Source of the DNA: Trichosphaerium sp. ATCC 40318
Taxonomy: Eukaryota; Discosea; Flabellinia; Trichosidae
Assembly (NCBI GenBank): GCA_038496445.1
Contig: JALMLS010000388.1
Span: 1 to 24,587, forward strand
Direction: 5' to 3'
Length of the DNA: 24,587 bases
Translations under genes and position numbers: made by a program
The notes under the pieces: model-generated
The model's input: only the letters and a program-made list of their open reading frames with translations
What the model was told of the DNA's origin: nothing
The model's database searches: none
Shown: positions 1 through 10,194 of the stretch, piece after piece
Layout of the letters: each line of letters begins with the position of its first letter
How positions within the stretch are numbered: position 1 is the stretch's first letter

Positions 1-20
1 TTTTTTATGACGTTCTCTAG

Positions 21-2193
21 ACTTCGGAAATGGACCTGTTGGTAGAGGAAAGATGAAGTTTAAAGATCCTGCAGTGATGGTAGCTTGTGACTTTTGTACT
101 AAACGTACACCACAAAAGCAGGCTGTTGTACAGACGTCCTATTCTTTGGGAACGTAAGTCTGTTCTTTTACTTTGCGATATTTGATTTCTTACATACTTT
201 ATTAGACGTGACAGATTATACAAGAACATGCCTAACCCAAGTATGGAATACAGACTTCTTGGTTTGTTTAAGCTTTGGAACGCAGTAAGTAGTCGCTACC
301 GCTAGAGGGTTCTTTACCTGTTTTGCTGCGTTTTGTGTTTCGTTTAACGCTTGATCTGATTTAATGGATTAGATTCAATTCTTCTATCCTTACAAAGACC
401 AAATGGTACGTCCATGGTCTGAGGTACTTGAAGAGTTCCTCCCTAAGGTTCAAGCATCAAAAACTGTTGAAGAATATGTTCTATGTATTGCAAAGGTTAT
501 AGCACAGACAGGGGATTTCCAGTGCTTCATGCAGTATGTTACTTTGTTTATAGTACTTTATGTGTACTAATTATTCTATTCAAAGATCACCTGTACTATC
601 CAACTACGTCGGTACACACGTGCCTCCAATCAACGTCAAGTCAATCGCCGGTAATTTTTACATTGCTCATGTATCAGCTATTGAGCACCTCACTGGTGCT
701 AATCCTGATCTGACACGTGTTAAACCGGGTGATATTATTACAGCTGTTGATGGTGTTTCAGTACGTTTTTTGTTGTTGAACAAAGTAATTGACTTGGTGT
801 TTAGGTTCAAACTTTGTTTGAGAAACTTGCACCATTATACTCTGCTTCATCTCCTTATGGATTGAATTGGCGTGTGTCTCTATATCTACTCGCTGGACAG
901 ATTAATAGCATTGCGAAGGTCACATTAAAGAGAGGAAAGACAACATATGAAGCAGAGCTCCTTAGGTACAAAAAGCTTCTTATGAAGCATATCTTAACCC
1001 TTCTTTGTAAAGGTCTACAACTCCTGCTTTTGTACTCAACGAGCTCGAACAACAATCGAATCGTCTTCCAGTTTTCACAGCCACCCATCCAAATGATCGC
1101 ACAGTTGGTTATATGGACCTTACGCGTCTTCTCTATTCTGTACGAATTTTCGTTCTCTTTTTTTTTTCTGTTTTTTTCTTTTTTGATGTTAGATCTGACT
1201 GTCGTGCTTAGTCTGTTGACATTGCTATGCATTCAATGATTGATAAACGAGCCATAATTCTTGATCTTCGCGGACCAACAAAGAAAATTATGCCAGAGTA
1301 CGCTATATACAACAATAGTATTAATTCGCTTTGTACAAGGTAGCTTTTGAAAAAAAAACCATCAAAATTGGAAACTATTTTTATTCTTCCTTTCTCTACT
1401 TTCTACCAGCTTGTGATTGTAATTTTTCCTCCGTTTAGATTGGCTAGATGGCTTTCATCAAAGACAGTTACAGTTACAAACACTACAACACCTTATTTTT
1501 CACCTTCCACTTTTCTTTACGATGGTTTATCTTCAAGCGTAATGGTTTCAAAACAACTTTGCTATACGTCTCACGATGAGCGTCAACGCGTCTTTAAAGG
1601 TGAGAATAGAATGAATATATTGTATGCACTTTGTTAATGCTCTTTTTCAGGTAAACTAGTTGCTCTAATATCCACAGCAACTCTTGGTCAAGGTGAACTT
1701 GATTGCCTGTATTTGAAGGTTCGTTTTTTTTTAACCCTTTTTTTTACTTACGTGGTCACGTTTAGGCTTGCCGTCCTGATTGCACTGTTATTGGACAAAC
1801 CACACATGGCGTTACTGGTAACGCAACAAATGTTGTATTACCAGGTGGTATCACCGCATTTTTTACTGGCAAAGGGCTAACGGTAAGACACTGGTTTGAA
1901 CAACATTATCGTTGTTTTTTATTGTAGCATACTTGTACTAAGTGATTTTTATTAGAGCGGTAAATCGGGATTTCATAATGGTGTAACACCAGATATCCTT
2001 GTAGAGGTAACAACTCCTTTTTGTTTGTTCGAAAACACGTGCTTTTTCTTTTTTTTTTGGAACTTTTTTTCTGTTTGTGCTTATGTCTTGTTTGTAGGAT
2101 ACTGTGTCAACTCTGATGCAAACAAAACGTGATCATGTACTAGAGCGTGCTATGGAATTCCTTAAACAAGATGAAACAAAAGCAACAGCTTAA
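21..2193 (+). CDS. S41/tricorn-like peptidase family protein, 5' partial, probably inactive
   Basis: The window opens inside an intron, so the start is missing. My model has 12 exons: 21-153, 206-284, 373-533, 586-760, 805-965, 1013-1139, 1212-1339, 1439-1599, 1651-1718, 1766-1882, 1956-2006 and 2098-2193 (TAA). In order, the product shows the helical lead-in of bacterial S41 proteins (LFKLWNAIQFFYPYKDQM), a PDZ-like core (VKPGDIITAVDGVSV), a strand ILDLRGP, and a C-terminal core LISTATLGQGELD, TVIGQTTHGVTGN, GVTPDILVE. This order matches the S41 family as I know it, whose members cleave proteins with a Ser-centred site. Two positions look lost: the usual DGH-type motif reads TGDFQ, and the serine of the SQAE/SAAE-type motif reads GQGE. 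I infer a pseudo-protease or a protein-binding role. No signal peptide can be judged because the N-terminus is absent. The family call is firm; the activity call is tentative. Confidence 0.8.
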
Positions 2194-2575
2194 AAAGAAA
2201 CAAGCAAAAAAACAAACTAAAAAAAATAAGTGTATAACAACGTTTTTTTCTTATCTCTCAATGTTGTTTTATGTATTTTGGCTTTCAAAATATTTTGTTT
2301 TTAGTAGGCGTGGATTACACAAGCTTCTTATGTTTGCCGGCCAAGAAAAGAACCGTAAGCTTAATAAACAAATTCGAAGTCAATCTTTTTGAAGAAAAAA
2401 CCCAAGAATTTAATTACAAAGCGTGTTTGTACGATAGAACTAGATCCATCAGAGAAAAATGAATACAAAAGACAAAGATGAAGTGATTGAAATGAGTTGA
2501 CGTTTATTTAAAGTATGAGGTTGTAAGTAGGATCTTGTAAAGTCTTGCTCCAGAAGGACCTGTTTTTTTTTTCGT
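2194..2575. other. Intergenic spacer between convergent genes
   Basis: This 382-bp spacer separates the 3' ends of the peptidase gene (+) and the peroxiredoxin-like gene (-). It is A/T-rich with T-runs. It holds a short open frame (2271-2462) that resembles nothing I know and has no convincing splice context. Both 3' UTRs should lie here. No RNA gene was recognised. Confidence 0.6.
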
Positions 2576-3412
2576 TTAATCCTTCTTCTGGCTAGCGAGG
2601 TACTCCATGACTAATTTATATTGTGGAGGATAATTACTCTTTAGCCACTCAAGGTCAACGCCACGAATCTTATCATCAGCTACTTCCTTTCCTGCAAGTC
2701 TTGCCTCAACAACCTTCCATACCTATCAAATGTTAAATCTTTATCTAACATGATGCCGCCTACTTTCTCTGAAAAAAAACCGTACTAATTCAGGAATTGG
2801 ACGATCTGTAGCACCACCCCAGTTCATTTCACCAGGTACAATAATCCACTTGTACAAAAACTTGCCGTGTTTGTCAACCTACAGCAACACCCATTAAAAA
2901 GAAAGCCAACAAGGTATAAAACACTACAACTTACAACAAATAGAGCTGGCTGTGCCATGAGACCGTCGTACCTAGCGTGTTCACTTAGAGAAACTCCAAG
3001 TTCTACATATGTCGTTAGTCAAAAAGAATGGCGGTTATTACACTCAACCTTTAGCAAGCTCATTCGCAGGCTCGCCAAAGATTTTGAAATCCAAACTGAA
3101 GTTGTTTTGCAACTTGGTCGCAGCCGCTTGATCTTGAGTTGTCACGCCGAATAGTTCGCCTCCTATAAGTCATGTAAGGCAATTTTAACTGTGGGGGTGT
3201 AAAGTACCTTTGGCTTTCAGTTGAGGCAAGAGTTTGGCATTTAATTCCTCCAAGTATGCTGTACAGAACGGGCACCTAAGAAAATACAGTTAGGAAAAAG
3301 CCAAACAAGTTTGAGTAAGAACCACCTACCAATCACCTCGGTAAAATACAAGAGCTGTTAAATCCCGCTTAGCGATTTCTTCTTTGTACCAGTTAACGGT
3401 TGCGGATGTCAT
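2576..3412 (-). CDS. Peroxiredoxin-like (AhpC/TSA-type thioredoxin-fold) protein, 190 aa
   Basis: Six exons on the minus strand (3412-3330, 3275-3208, 3162-3049, 3002-2935, 2878-2786, 2722-2576) join in phase into 190 codons plus TAA. The key region near residue 25, VFYRGDWCPFCTAYLEELN, is the redox-site strand and helix typical of AhpC/TSA-like proteins; the CPFC motif supplies two cysteines for thiol-disulfide chemistry. Further on come GELFGVTTQDQ, a strand FKIFGEPANELAKELGV, then QPALFVVDKHGKFLYKWI, all as expected for a peroxiredoxin/thioredoxin fold. No signal peptide is evident, so the protein is probably cytosolic. The ATG at 3412 is followed directly by the fold, and the length is normal for the family. 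The likely role is removal of peroxides or reduction of a partner protein; the substrate cannot be told from sequence. It ends tail to tail with the peptidase gene. Confidence 0.8.
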
Positions 3413-4992
3413 TTGTTGTTTGTGTGTTTGATAGAATAATAAAATACAGCCGAATTAAAATTGATAAATTCTGTCTGTTCCGTGGAATCTTTTGTGACAT
3501 TTTCAAACTTCAAAAAATTTAACCTGCACGCTTATTCTAGTGCAAGATCAATAAAAAAAAAAAACGCAATAAAAACGTCAAAAGTCGGCAGTTTTCTGGG
3601 TACCCTTCCTTTTTCCCTGAACAAATTTCTTCCGAGGAAGTCCTTTTATGTACATATTGTATAGCGCAATATTTCATGTTGGTGTATAGAGATATGGAAA
3701 GATAAAGATAATGACAGTACTTAAAAGCAACGGCTAGAGGCAATTACGCAATGACTACGATGTATACAGAAAGTTTTTGGTTGTAGTTTTATTGTGACTT
3801 TGAATAAAACAAGGATCGCAGGCTTCGTGACCAAGCCGTCAAGCCAAGATTTAGGTTCTCTCAATCTGTGTTAATTGTACAATGATGCCAATGGGCGATA
3901 GGAGTACTATTTCGTATGTATAAAACAAGATCTATTCGGTTCTTGATTTGACGTTCTGTTTTGGTTCTAATACCTCTAGGTTTACTGCAACTATAAATGG
4001 GGCTGCATTGATATGAATATGGCTTTAATCAGTGAGTTTTGAAGTGTAAATTTCGCATATTTTGTGAGGTTTTTTTCTTCCATTACATAGCATCTGCGCT
4101 TCGCCTAACCTGTCTGAAAACTACCACCACATAACTGTAAGTAGGTTAAGGGTATTTGAGTTTTGAAGAATCAGTTTAAAGCTTACATTTTGGTTGTAAT
4201 CCACTAAAACAAACTATATATGTTGTAAAATAAGCCTTAAGTTCATTTCAGCTTGTGGTGTAAGTTAAAGCGTATGGTTTTCTTATTTTGGAAGGTGTAA
4301 AATCAAGTTTGTGTTTTTTTCTTTTGTGCATGCCGATGAATTACTGTAGCGTGATAGTATATTATCATAGACAGCATGTTGTACACAACCACCATAAACA
4401 AAATGATAAACTACGGCATTTTTGCGTGTACAAGCTTAATATTGGTGTATACGCCTGTAATCTCGGTTTAAAGGTATTTTACAATAGTTTCGCAGCTGCG
4501 AAGAATGTTTCAACCAAAAGCTGTTCAATAAGGACAAACATAGCTCTCAGGTCAGGATCAGTGTTACATGTATTCAATTAGTAACTTATAGAGGTGGAGC
4601 ATATAAAGGCCTTTGTAAATAGTGTGATACAGAATTGTTAAGCCACCGCCTTTGGGTGACTATGTTAGAACTACACGGAAAAAAACCCTAAATACGATCT
4701 TTGTATGTGCACCACTGTGTAGAGTACCAAAAACGTAGTTAGAGTTAAAAATAATTGGGTGCAAAGTAACGTGAAACTTGGTGGACTTATGAGGGCAGAA
4801 ACGAAATAGCGTAAATCAGTTCATTGAAAAGAATTATAAAGTTTATTTGGAACTAAACCGTTTCTAGTAATTTTCTTGGTGAAACTATGAACGTGAAAAA
4901 AAATCAAATCATAGAAACAAACGTACAAGCAACAACAACAGCTTGAACAAAGAAAACAAACAAACCCCCCTCGTCGTAACTTAAAAACGTGC
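3413..4992. other. Long spacer with divergent promoters
   Basis: About 1.6 kb without a gene I can support. It lies between the divergent starts of the peroxiredoxin-like and eEF1A genes, so both promoters should be here. A TATA-like TATAAAG lies at 4835-4841, about 150 bp before the eEF1A ATG, and another TATAAAG-like site near 4601. The last 100 bp before the ATG are rich in CAA/AACA, a composition common in leaders of highly expressed genes. Open frames such as 3461-3664 and 4288-4581 show no domain or splice logic. I saw no RNA gene. Confidence 0.45.
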
Positions 4993-6557
4993 ATGTCAAA
5001 GAACAAGAACAACAACGATAAAACTCACATTAATCTCGTTGTAATTGGTCATGTCGATGCAGGTAAATCAACAACATGCGGTCACTTGATCTTCAAATGT
5101 GGTGGTGTCGACAAGAGGAGAATGCAATTGTTGGAACAAAAGGCAGAAGAAAAGGGCATGAAGTCATTTGCTTATGCTTTCGTCATGGACAACACTGAAG
5201 AAGAACAATCTCGTGGAGTCACAATCAAAACAACAACCAAGCAATTCTTCACGAACAACTACCACGTAAGTCACTTTTGATTAATTACAGCGCCTCTGGA
5301 ACCTTTTTTCTGACTTGCTGTTTAGTTTACGATCATTGATGCTCCTGGACACCAAGATTTTATCAAGAATATGATTACTGGTACCTCTCAAGCTGACTCG
5401 GCATTGCTTGTCGTTCCAGCAACAAAGGGAGAGTTCGAGACTTCCATCTCTACCAACGGACAAACTCGCCAACATGCTTTGCTCGCTTACACTCTTGGTG
5501 TCAAGCAATTGATTGTCGGTGTAAACAAGATGGACGCAAAAACTGTCAACTATGCTGAATCCAGATACAAGGAAATTGTCGCTGAAGTCTCAGCCTTTTT
5601 GAAAAAGTACGTTCAACAACTTCACATTGAGTTTTTTTTTATCCACTAACCTTTTGAGCAGGATTGGGTTCAACATTAAGCGTGTTCCTTTCGTTCCAAT
5701 CTCTGGATTCGCTGGTGATAACATGACGGAGAAATCAAGCAACATGTCATGGTGGAAAGGCCCAACATTGCTCGAAGCACTTGACAACTTGAAGCCTCCA
5801 AAGCGTCCTACAAACAAGCCATTGAGAATGCCAATTCAAAGTGTCTACAAAATCAACGGTGTCGGTACTGTTGTCGCTGGACGCATCGAAGCAGGTCTTA
5901 TCAAGGTCGGCCAAAAGGTGAAACTCGCACCGTCTGGTTTAACGGCTGAAGTGAGATCTATTGAGATGCACCATACCCAGATGACGCAGGCCGGTCCTGG
6001 TGACAATGTAGGTGTAAACTTGAGAGGTGTCTCTGTAAAGCAAGTAGAACGTGGTACAGTCATTGGTGAGATTGGTGCTTCAGTACCTCTTGCTGAAGTG
6101 ACTGAATTTGTTGCTCAAATCATCATCATGCACCACCCAAAGAAGATCTTTGCTGGATACAGCCCGGTCCTTGGTAAGTTTTCTTTTTAGCTTTGTCTGT
6201 TTTAATACTTACGTTTCTTCTTTTCTAGACATTCACACTGCTCATATTGCGTGCCGCTTTGCCGAACTCTTGACAAAGCTTGATCGCAAGACGAACGAAG
6301 TGACAGAAAAGAACCCTGCTTATCTCAAAAAAGGAGACTCTGCAATGGTGCGCTTGATTCCTACCAAGCCACTTTGTTGTGAAGCCTTCAAAGATATGCC
6401 TCCTCTTGGTCGTTTTGCAATCCGCGATATGAACAAGGTACCATTTCTTTAGTTTAACTACTCCCATCGCTGTTCCTTCACGTGCTTACTTTTGTCTGTC
6501 TAGACTGTGGCTGTAGGTGTCATCAAATCAGTTACCAAGAAGGTTCAAGATGCTTAA
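4993..6557 (+). CDS. Translation elongation factor eEF1A, divergent
   Basis: Five exons (4993-5265, 5326-5606, 5662-6173, 6229-6437, 6504-6557) give 442 aa in perfect phase. The protein delivers aminoacyl-tRNA to the ribosome using GTP. GTPase motifs are intact: P-loop GHVDAGKST at residues 19-27, DAPGH at 96-100, NKMD at 158-161. Domains II and III follow ([70 protein letters not shown]). Domain II and III motifs are eEF1A-like, but switch I reads [14 protein letters not shown] where eEF1A usually has ERGITID, and this resembles the EFL paralogue as I remember it. MSWWKG and TRQH also recall EFL, yet EFL's typical insertions are absent. The C-terminus is short (KKVQDA), without the usual Lys-rich tail. 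An AATAAA lies at 6613-6618, about 56 nt after the stop. The start ATG is the first in frame and has the usual lead-in before [10 protein letters not shown]. Confidence 0.93.
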
Positions 6558-7376
6558 AAAACAATGTGCTTTTTGCTTTGGATCGTGTTCCTCAAAGCAA
6601 AACAACAAATCAAATAAAATCCTTTTTTTTAGACCCTTAAACAATCTGTTGGTTTTTAGTTCAACTGTCCTTTATTCAACCCTGTCACTTACTCAACCTT
6701 GTAATTTTGTCTACAATACAACTTGTAACATGCAATACTATATGGTAACACGGGCGCCCGATGTACCTACCTATAGACGATGAAGAACTGTGGGAGATAT
6801 AGAAACGACTGTAGTGTGTCTAAACAGAAAAAGCTGCTAAGCTCAGAGCCACTGCAAAAACGATAAACCAAGGCGTGCTACATACTTCGCTGGATAAATT
6901 CAATCATATGGTTGCAAGTATGACATTTAAACAGTACAAATCTTTCTTCAATCCTAAAATCAGCAATGTCTGTGGGATCAAGGTGCTCACTTTTTTTGAT
7001 TGGTTTTGGACTATTCATTAATAGCAACACACATATTTTTGCCTTCTTAGCGTTTAATAACCCTTCTTATATCCACTAGAGCTATTATATAGGAAAACGG
7101 TATTTGAATGCTGATTGTAATGAAAGGAGTTCTGTTTTTGGTTTTGGTGCAAGGTTTCATTAGATGAATGCTTGCTTTTTGCATTAGTGTTACCAGAATG
7201 AATACATAAGATTAACTCTTCCTTACGAGTGTGCAGTGATCAGTTCTCATATTTCGATAAGTTAGGAAAATATGCCTTTCTATGATTTTCGGAAAATGCT
7301 TGTATGGAAAACGTGTTGTCATGTGGAACCTAAGGTTCTTACACAAACCAAAAGTATACATCTTCATCACAACATC
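6558..7376. other. Spacer between eEF1A and the secreted-protein cluster
   Basis: The eEF1A 3' UTR with an AATAAA occupies the first part. A frame open from about 6818 to 7021, after a stop and without its own early ATG, has a coding look but no partner exon or family I recognise. The last 90 bp form the promoter and leader of secreted-protein gene A, part of which is duplicated before gene C. Confidence 0.45.
7290..7322 (+). repeat. Duplicated promoter block of gene A
   Basis: The stretch starting CGGAAAATGCTTGTATGG and ending TTGTCAT is repeated with a few changes at 14870-14903, in front of gene C. Both lie about 60-110 bp before the respective ATG. This shows the paralogues were copied together with upstream DNA; conservation may also mark a promoter element. 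Confidence 0.6.
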
Positions 7377-8220
7377 ATGAGCACCTCATCAATTTACCAA
7401 TCATTGATTTACGCACTTGTTATATTTGGTTTGATATCTCTTTCACATGAAGCTATTAGTACGTTGTTAATAGTTTTGTCAAGGTGTTCAGCAACCGCCA
7501 ATACCTGTTTTACCTTTTTGCTAACAACGCTCAAGGCGAGGGTGATCGCGGAACATGCACCTTGGTTGTAGGCCCTTCTCCACAACTTAGTTACTTCACT
7601 GTAGGTTTTGCAGAGACAACAGCACCAAACTTTCCAGACTTTGTTGTTGATAATGATGTTATTGAATACGACACTGATTCTGACCCTATTGCCATTAACA
7701 GTCGGCTTATGACAATTGACTTCACAGATAATATGGTAGAGTACAGAGTCGTTCTAGGAGATGGTGTAAACGTACAGACATTAGAATGTACATTCGAAAC
7801 TGCCACTTTTGATGGTACGGAACATACAATTCTTACAACACCCCTTATAAATGGTATGCTTACCAAGTCACAAAGGTTTTTCTATCCTCGAAAACACGCT
7901 TGACGTAGATGTAACAAGCACAATGAATTCGTTCAGGTATGTATTCCTTATTTTTTTAAATAGTGGTACACGTGGCTCTTTGAAATATGCACGTGTCGTA
8001 GTTGTTCGCAAGTTGATAGTACTATTTTAGAGCATCTATACCCGCTGCACTAGAAGGTAGCCCAGACATTGTACTCAGAATTCTATTTGACGACTTACCT
8101 CTACCATCAACCACTGCACCTTCAAATCCACCACCAACAACAACTTCGCCAACTGCACCACCACCTGTATACGCAAATGGTAGAAAGCCTTGTATTCGGA
8201 GACTATCTCAAATAAATTAG
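7377..8220 (+). CDS. Secreted protein family member A, 203 aa, with Pro/Thr-rich tail
   Basis: Four exons (7377-7458, 7536-7814, 7876-7936, 8031-8220) join in phase to 203 aa. Exon 1 encodes a signal peptide (hydrophobic core YALVIFGLISL, then HEAIS). The core starts EGDRGTCTLVVG and runs through FAETTAPNFPDFVVDNDVIE, SRLMTIDFTDNMVEYRVVLG and LECTFETATFDG; it looks beta-rich and has one Cys pair (GTC and LEC) that could form a disulfide. Exon 3 gives FSILENTLDVDV. Exon 4 contains the family block GSPDIVLRILFDD, followed by a Pro/Thr-rich segment (PSTTAPSNPPPTTTSPTAPP) ending in KPCIRRLSQIN. The splice at GATG|GTACGG is supported because all three paralogues then stay in frame. I do not recognise the family; a cell-surface or exported role is inferred only from the signal peptide and the mucin-like tail. 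Confidence 0.7.
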
Positions 8221-8408
8221 CCATAAAATATTCTTCCTCTCATTTAGTATCGTTACCCGAAAGTCACGTGTTTTTAAAGTAAAGAAGGTATTGTAGTGGC
8301 GGTTTTAACCATTTCTATAACCTCTCTACGGGTCATAAGTCACTGGTGTGAACTAATCACGCTTAAGATTGTTAAGAATCAAAAAGCACACTTCTTCATC
8401 ACAACAGC

Positions 8409-9255
8409 ATGACCACCTCAAATTACTTATCATCGATTTGCGCACTTGTTTTATTTGGTTTGATATCTCTTTCACTTGGAGCTATTAGTACGTTGTTAAT
8501 AGTTTGTTTTAAGGTTAACTAAAGCAATAAGCACGTGTTTTTAGGTTTTTAATTTTATAGTAACTCTTACAACACTCAAGGTGTGGGTGATCGCGGAACA
8601 TGCACCTTGGTTGTTACCTCAACTCCAACATTTAGTTACTTCACTTCAGTATTGGCTTAGCAGAGACAACAGCACCAAACTTCCCAGACTTTGTTGTTGA
8701 TAATGATGTTATTGAATACGACGTTGATTCTAATGATATACCTTCCAGTAGGCTCATGACAATTGACTTCACAGATAATATGGTAGAGTATAGAGTCGTA
8801 CTGGGCTCTGATGTAAACGTGCAAAGATTAGAATGTACATTCGAAACTGCCACTTTTGATGGTACGGAATACAGGTTTTTCTTACAACCTCCATTCACTC
8901 AATGGTTTGCTTACCACGTTAAAGGTTTTACTATCCTCGAAAACACAGTTAATGCATTGGTAGAAAACACTGCTAATTCATTCAGGTTTGTTACTATTTA
9001 TGTTCTCTTTAAAGTTGTTCACAGCTCTTTGTTATGTTCGAAGAGCTATTGACTTTGTTTAAGGGCAGATTTCCCCTCCAGACTAGCAGGTGATCCTGAC
9101 ATTGTACTCAGAATTCTGTTTGACGACCTAGCATGCGTACCTGTCAGGTAATAGGGGTTTCTTAAATCCTACTTTCTTTGTTCAAACTAACCCACGCGAT
9201 TAGAAGAAGGTTAGCACGTAAAAGAGCACAGAGAATAGCACTCCTTTCCCAATAA
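8409..9255 (+). pseudogene. Secreted protein family member B, frameshifted
   Basis: Paralogue of A and C with exons 8409-8487, 8581-8861, 8925-8985, 9064-9147 and 9204-9255. It keeps the signal peptide (MTTSNYLSSICALVLFGLIS), the GDRGTCTLVV start, the core MTIDFTDNMVEYRVVLG, the GDPDIVLRILFDDL block and a basic C-terminus RRRLARKRAQRIALLSQ shared with C. At 8640-8649 there is a near-perfect 5-bp tandem duplication (TTCAC then TTCAG). It shifts the frame and gives a TAG at 8658-8660. Everything downstream is still open in the ancestral frame with intact splice sites, so the break is recent or an assembly/read error. No GT-AG intron that I could find restores the frame. Confidence 0.65.
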
Positions 9256-9493
9256 ACCACTTTCCTTCCCACTTTATGATAATCGCTTTGCCTACACTTT
9301 CTAGATCTTTGTCTAACCGTTCATAACGAGTGTGAGAAAACGTTATTTCATGTTATTTTTTGTCAACGCTCGAACTTCATTGGCTTATTGCAATATTATG
9401 GCGTGATAGCAACAGAACACAGGGCTATTCATGGACACCTATCCCTTTGCATGTTTTCTTTTGCTTCCAATCTGGTTGATAATAGATTAAGCT

Positions 9494-9774
9494 CTATGTA
9501 GTGGGAGCTTTTGTTGGAGCTCTTGCTGGTGATGTAGTCGGCGTTCTAGTTGGAGGTTCTGTTGCACTTCCTATGTTTCCAATAAGACCATGGTTGGCGA
9601 CCCAGGAACTTTTCTATCATTGAAATAAAGTAATCTTGCAATGTACGATAACTATCTGCTACAACAGTCTTGAGTACCGTATTATCCTGATACTTATACA
9701 ATCACCGAGATTTTCAATTCATAGGTTGGTACCACCTCAAACACGTTTCCTACAATACAATGAATAGCTCCGTG
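9494..9774 (-). pseudogene. Fragment of a possible secreted protein gene with Pro/Thr-rich tail
   Basis: On the minus strand, an open stretch after an acceptor-like TAG reads HGAIHCIVGNVFEVVPTYEL, continues DNTVLKTVVADSYRTLQDYF, and ends in a low-complexity tail SATEPPTRTPTTSPARAPTK followed by a stop at 9494. Joining the parts needs two small introns (about 19 and 31 nt) starting GT and ending AG. The tail resembles in composition that of secreted gene A next door. No start or signal peptide was found, so it may be a decayed gene, the end of a gene cut off by rearrangement, or chance. Low confidence. Confidence 0.3.
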
Positions 9775-10012
9775 CTAAATAGACTCGTGATGATTCATAT
9801 TAACAAAGTATGAACATTTGATATTTATTTTGTGTACGATACAATAGTGACACTCTACGTACAGCATTACTGAGTGGCATCGTTTTAGGTAAGGAAGTTT
9901 GTATTCTTTGAAACTTTTTTTTAGCCTTCTTAGGACTTAGTTAAACCACGTTGATATAAGCTATGTCGCATTAATAGGGGGATTCTCTAATATCAAATCA
10001 ATAAGCAAATAT

Positions 10013-10060
10013 TGGAATTGACTCAGATTATCGATAAACTGTTCTATCGATAATTTTTTT
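10013..10060 (+). repeat. Left terminal inverted repeat
   Basis: It begins TGGAATTGACTCAGATTATC; the first 26 bases match the right end exactly and 46 of 48 overall. It contains two copies of the palindrome TATCGATA about 9 bp apart, a probable transposase-binding arrangement. The match fades after the T-run, with CACGTGAC here aligned to CAGGTGAC at the other end. Confidence 0.9.
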
Positions 10061-10085
10061 TTTCACGTGACGGAAATCAATGAAA

Positions 10086-10156
10086 GCCGGCTGTACTTTT
10101 TATGCCGGTAATATAGCCGGATCATAGAACCTCAAGAAACCGGCTATTTTGCCGGC
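10086..10156. repeat. Left subterminal GCCGG cluster
   Basis: Five GCCGG/CCGGC sites lie in about 70 bp (10086, 10104, 10116, 10140, 10151), two of them as full GCCGGC. They stand out in an AT-rich window, and five more lie at the mirror position near the right end. Probable protein-binding sites of the transposition complex. Confidence 0.7.
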
Positions 10157-10194
10157 ACCTTGGAATTGAAAGAAACGCGCGTAAATAAATGCCT

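Noticed and set aside
855-1232. 125-codon minus-strand frame over the peptidase gene
   Set aside because: It crosses well-supported exons and a T-rich intron of the S41 gene; the Lys-rich part is just the antisense of the polypyrimidine tract.
1298-1318. Possible 21-nt intron in the peptidase gene
   Set aside because: The stretch starts GT and ends AG but has no stop and is a multiple of three, so reading through is the simpler model.
2271-2462. 63-codon plus frame between the peptidase and peroxiredoxin-like genes
   Set aside because: It lies in the shared 3' spacer, shows no domain, and has no splice link to either gene.
6818-7021. Open frame of about 65 codons after eEF1A
   Set aside because: It follows a stop, lacks an early ATG, and I found no matching exon or family; kept only as a note in the spacer.
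7591-7866. Antisense open frame in gene A, also open in B (8641-8898) and C (15210-15425)
   Set aside because: The three share it because the sense exons are nearly identical; it has no signal peptide, splice logic or domain of its own.
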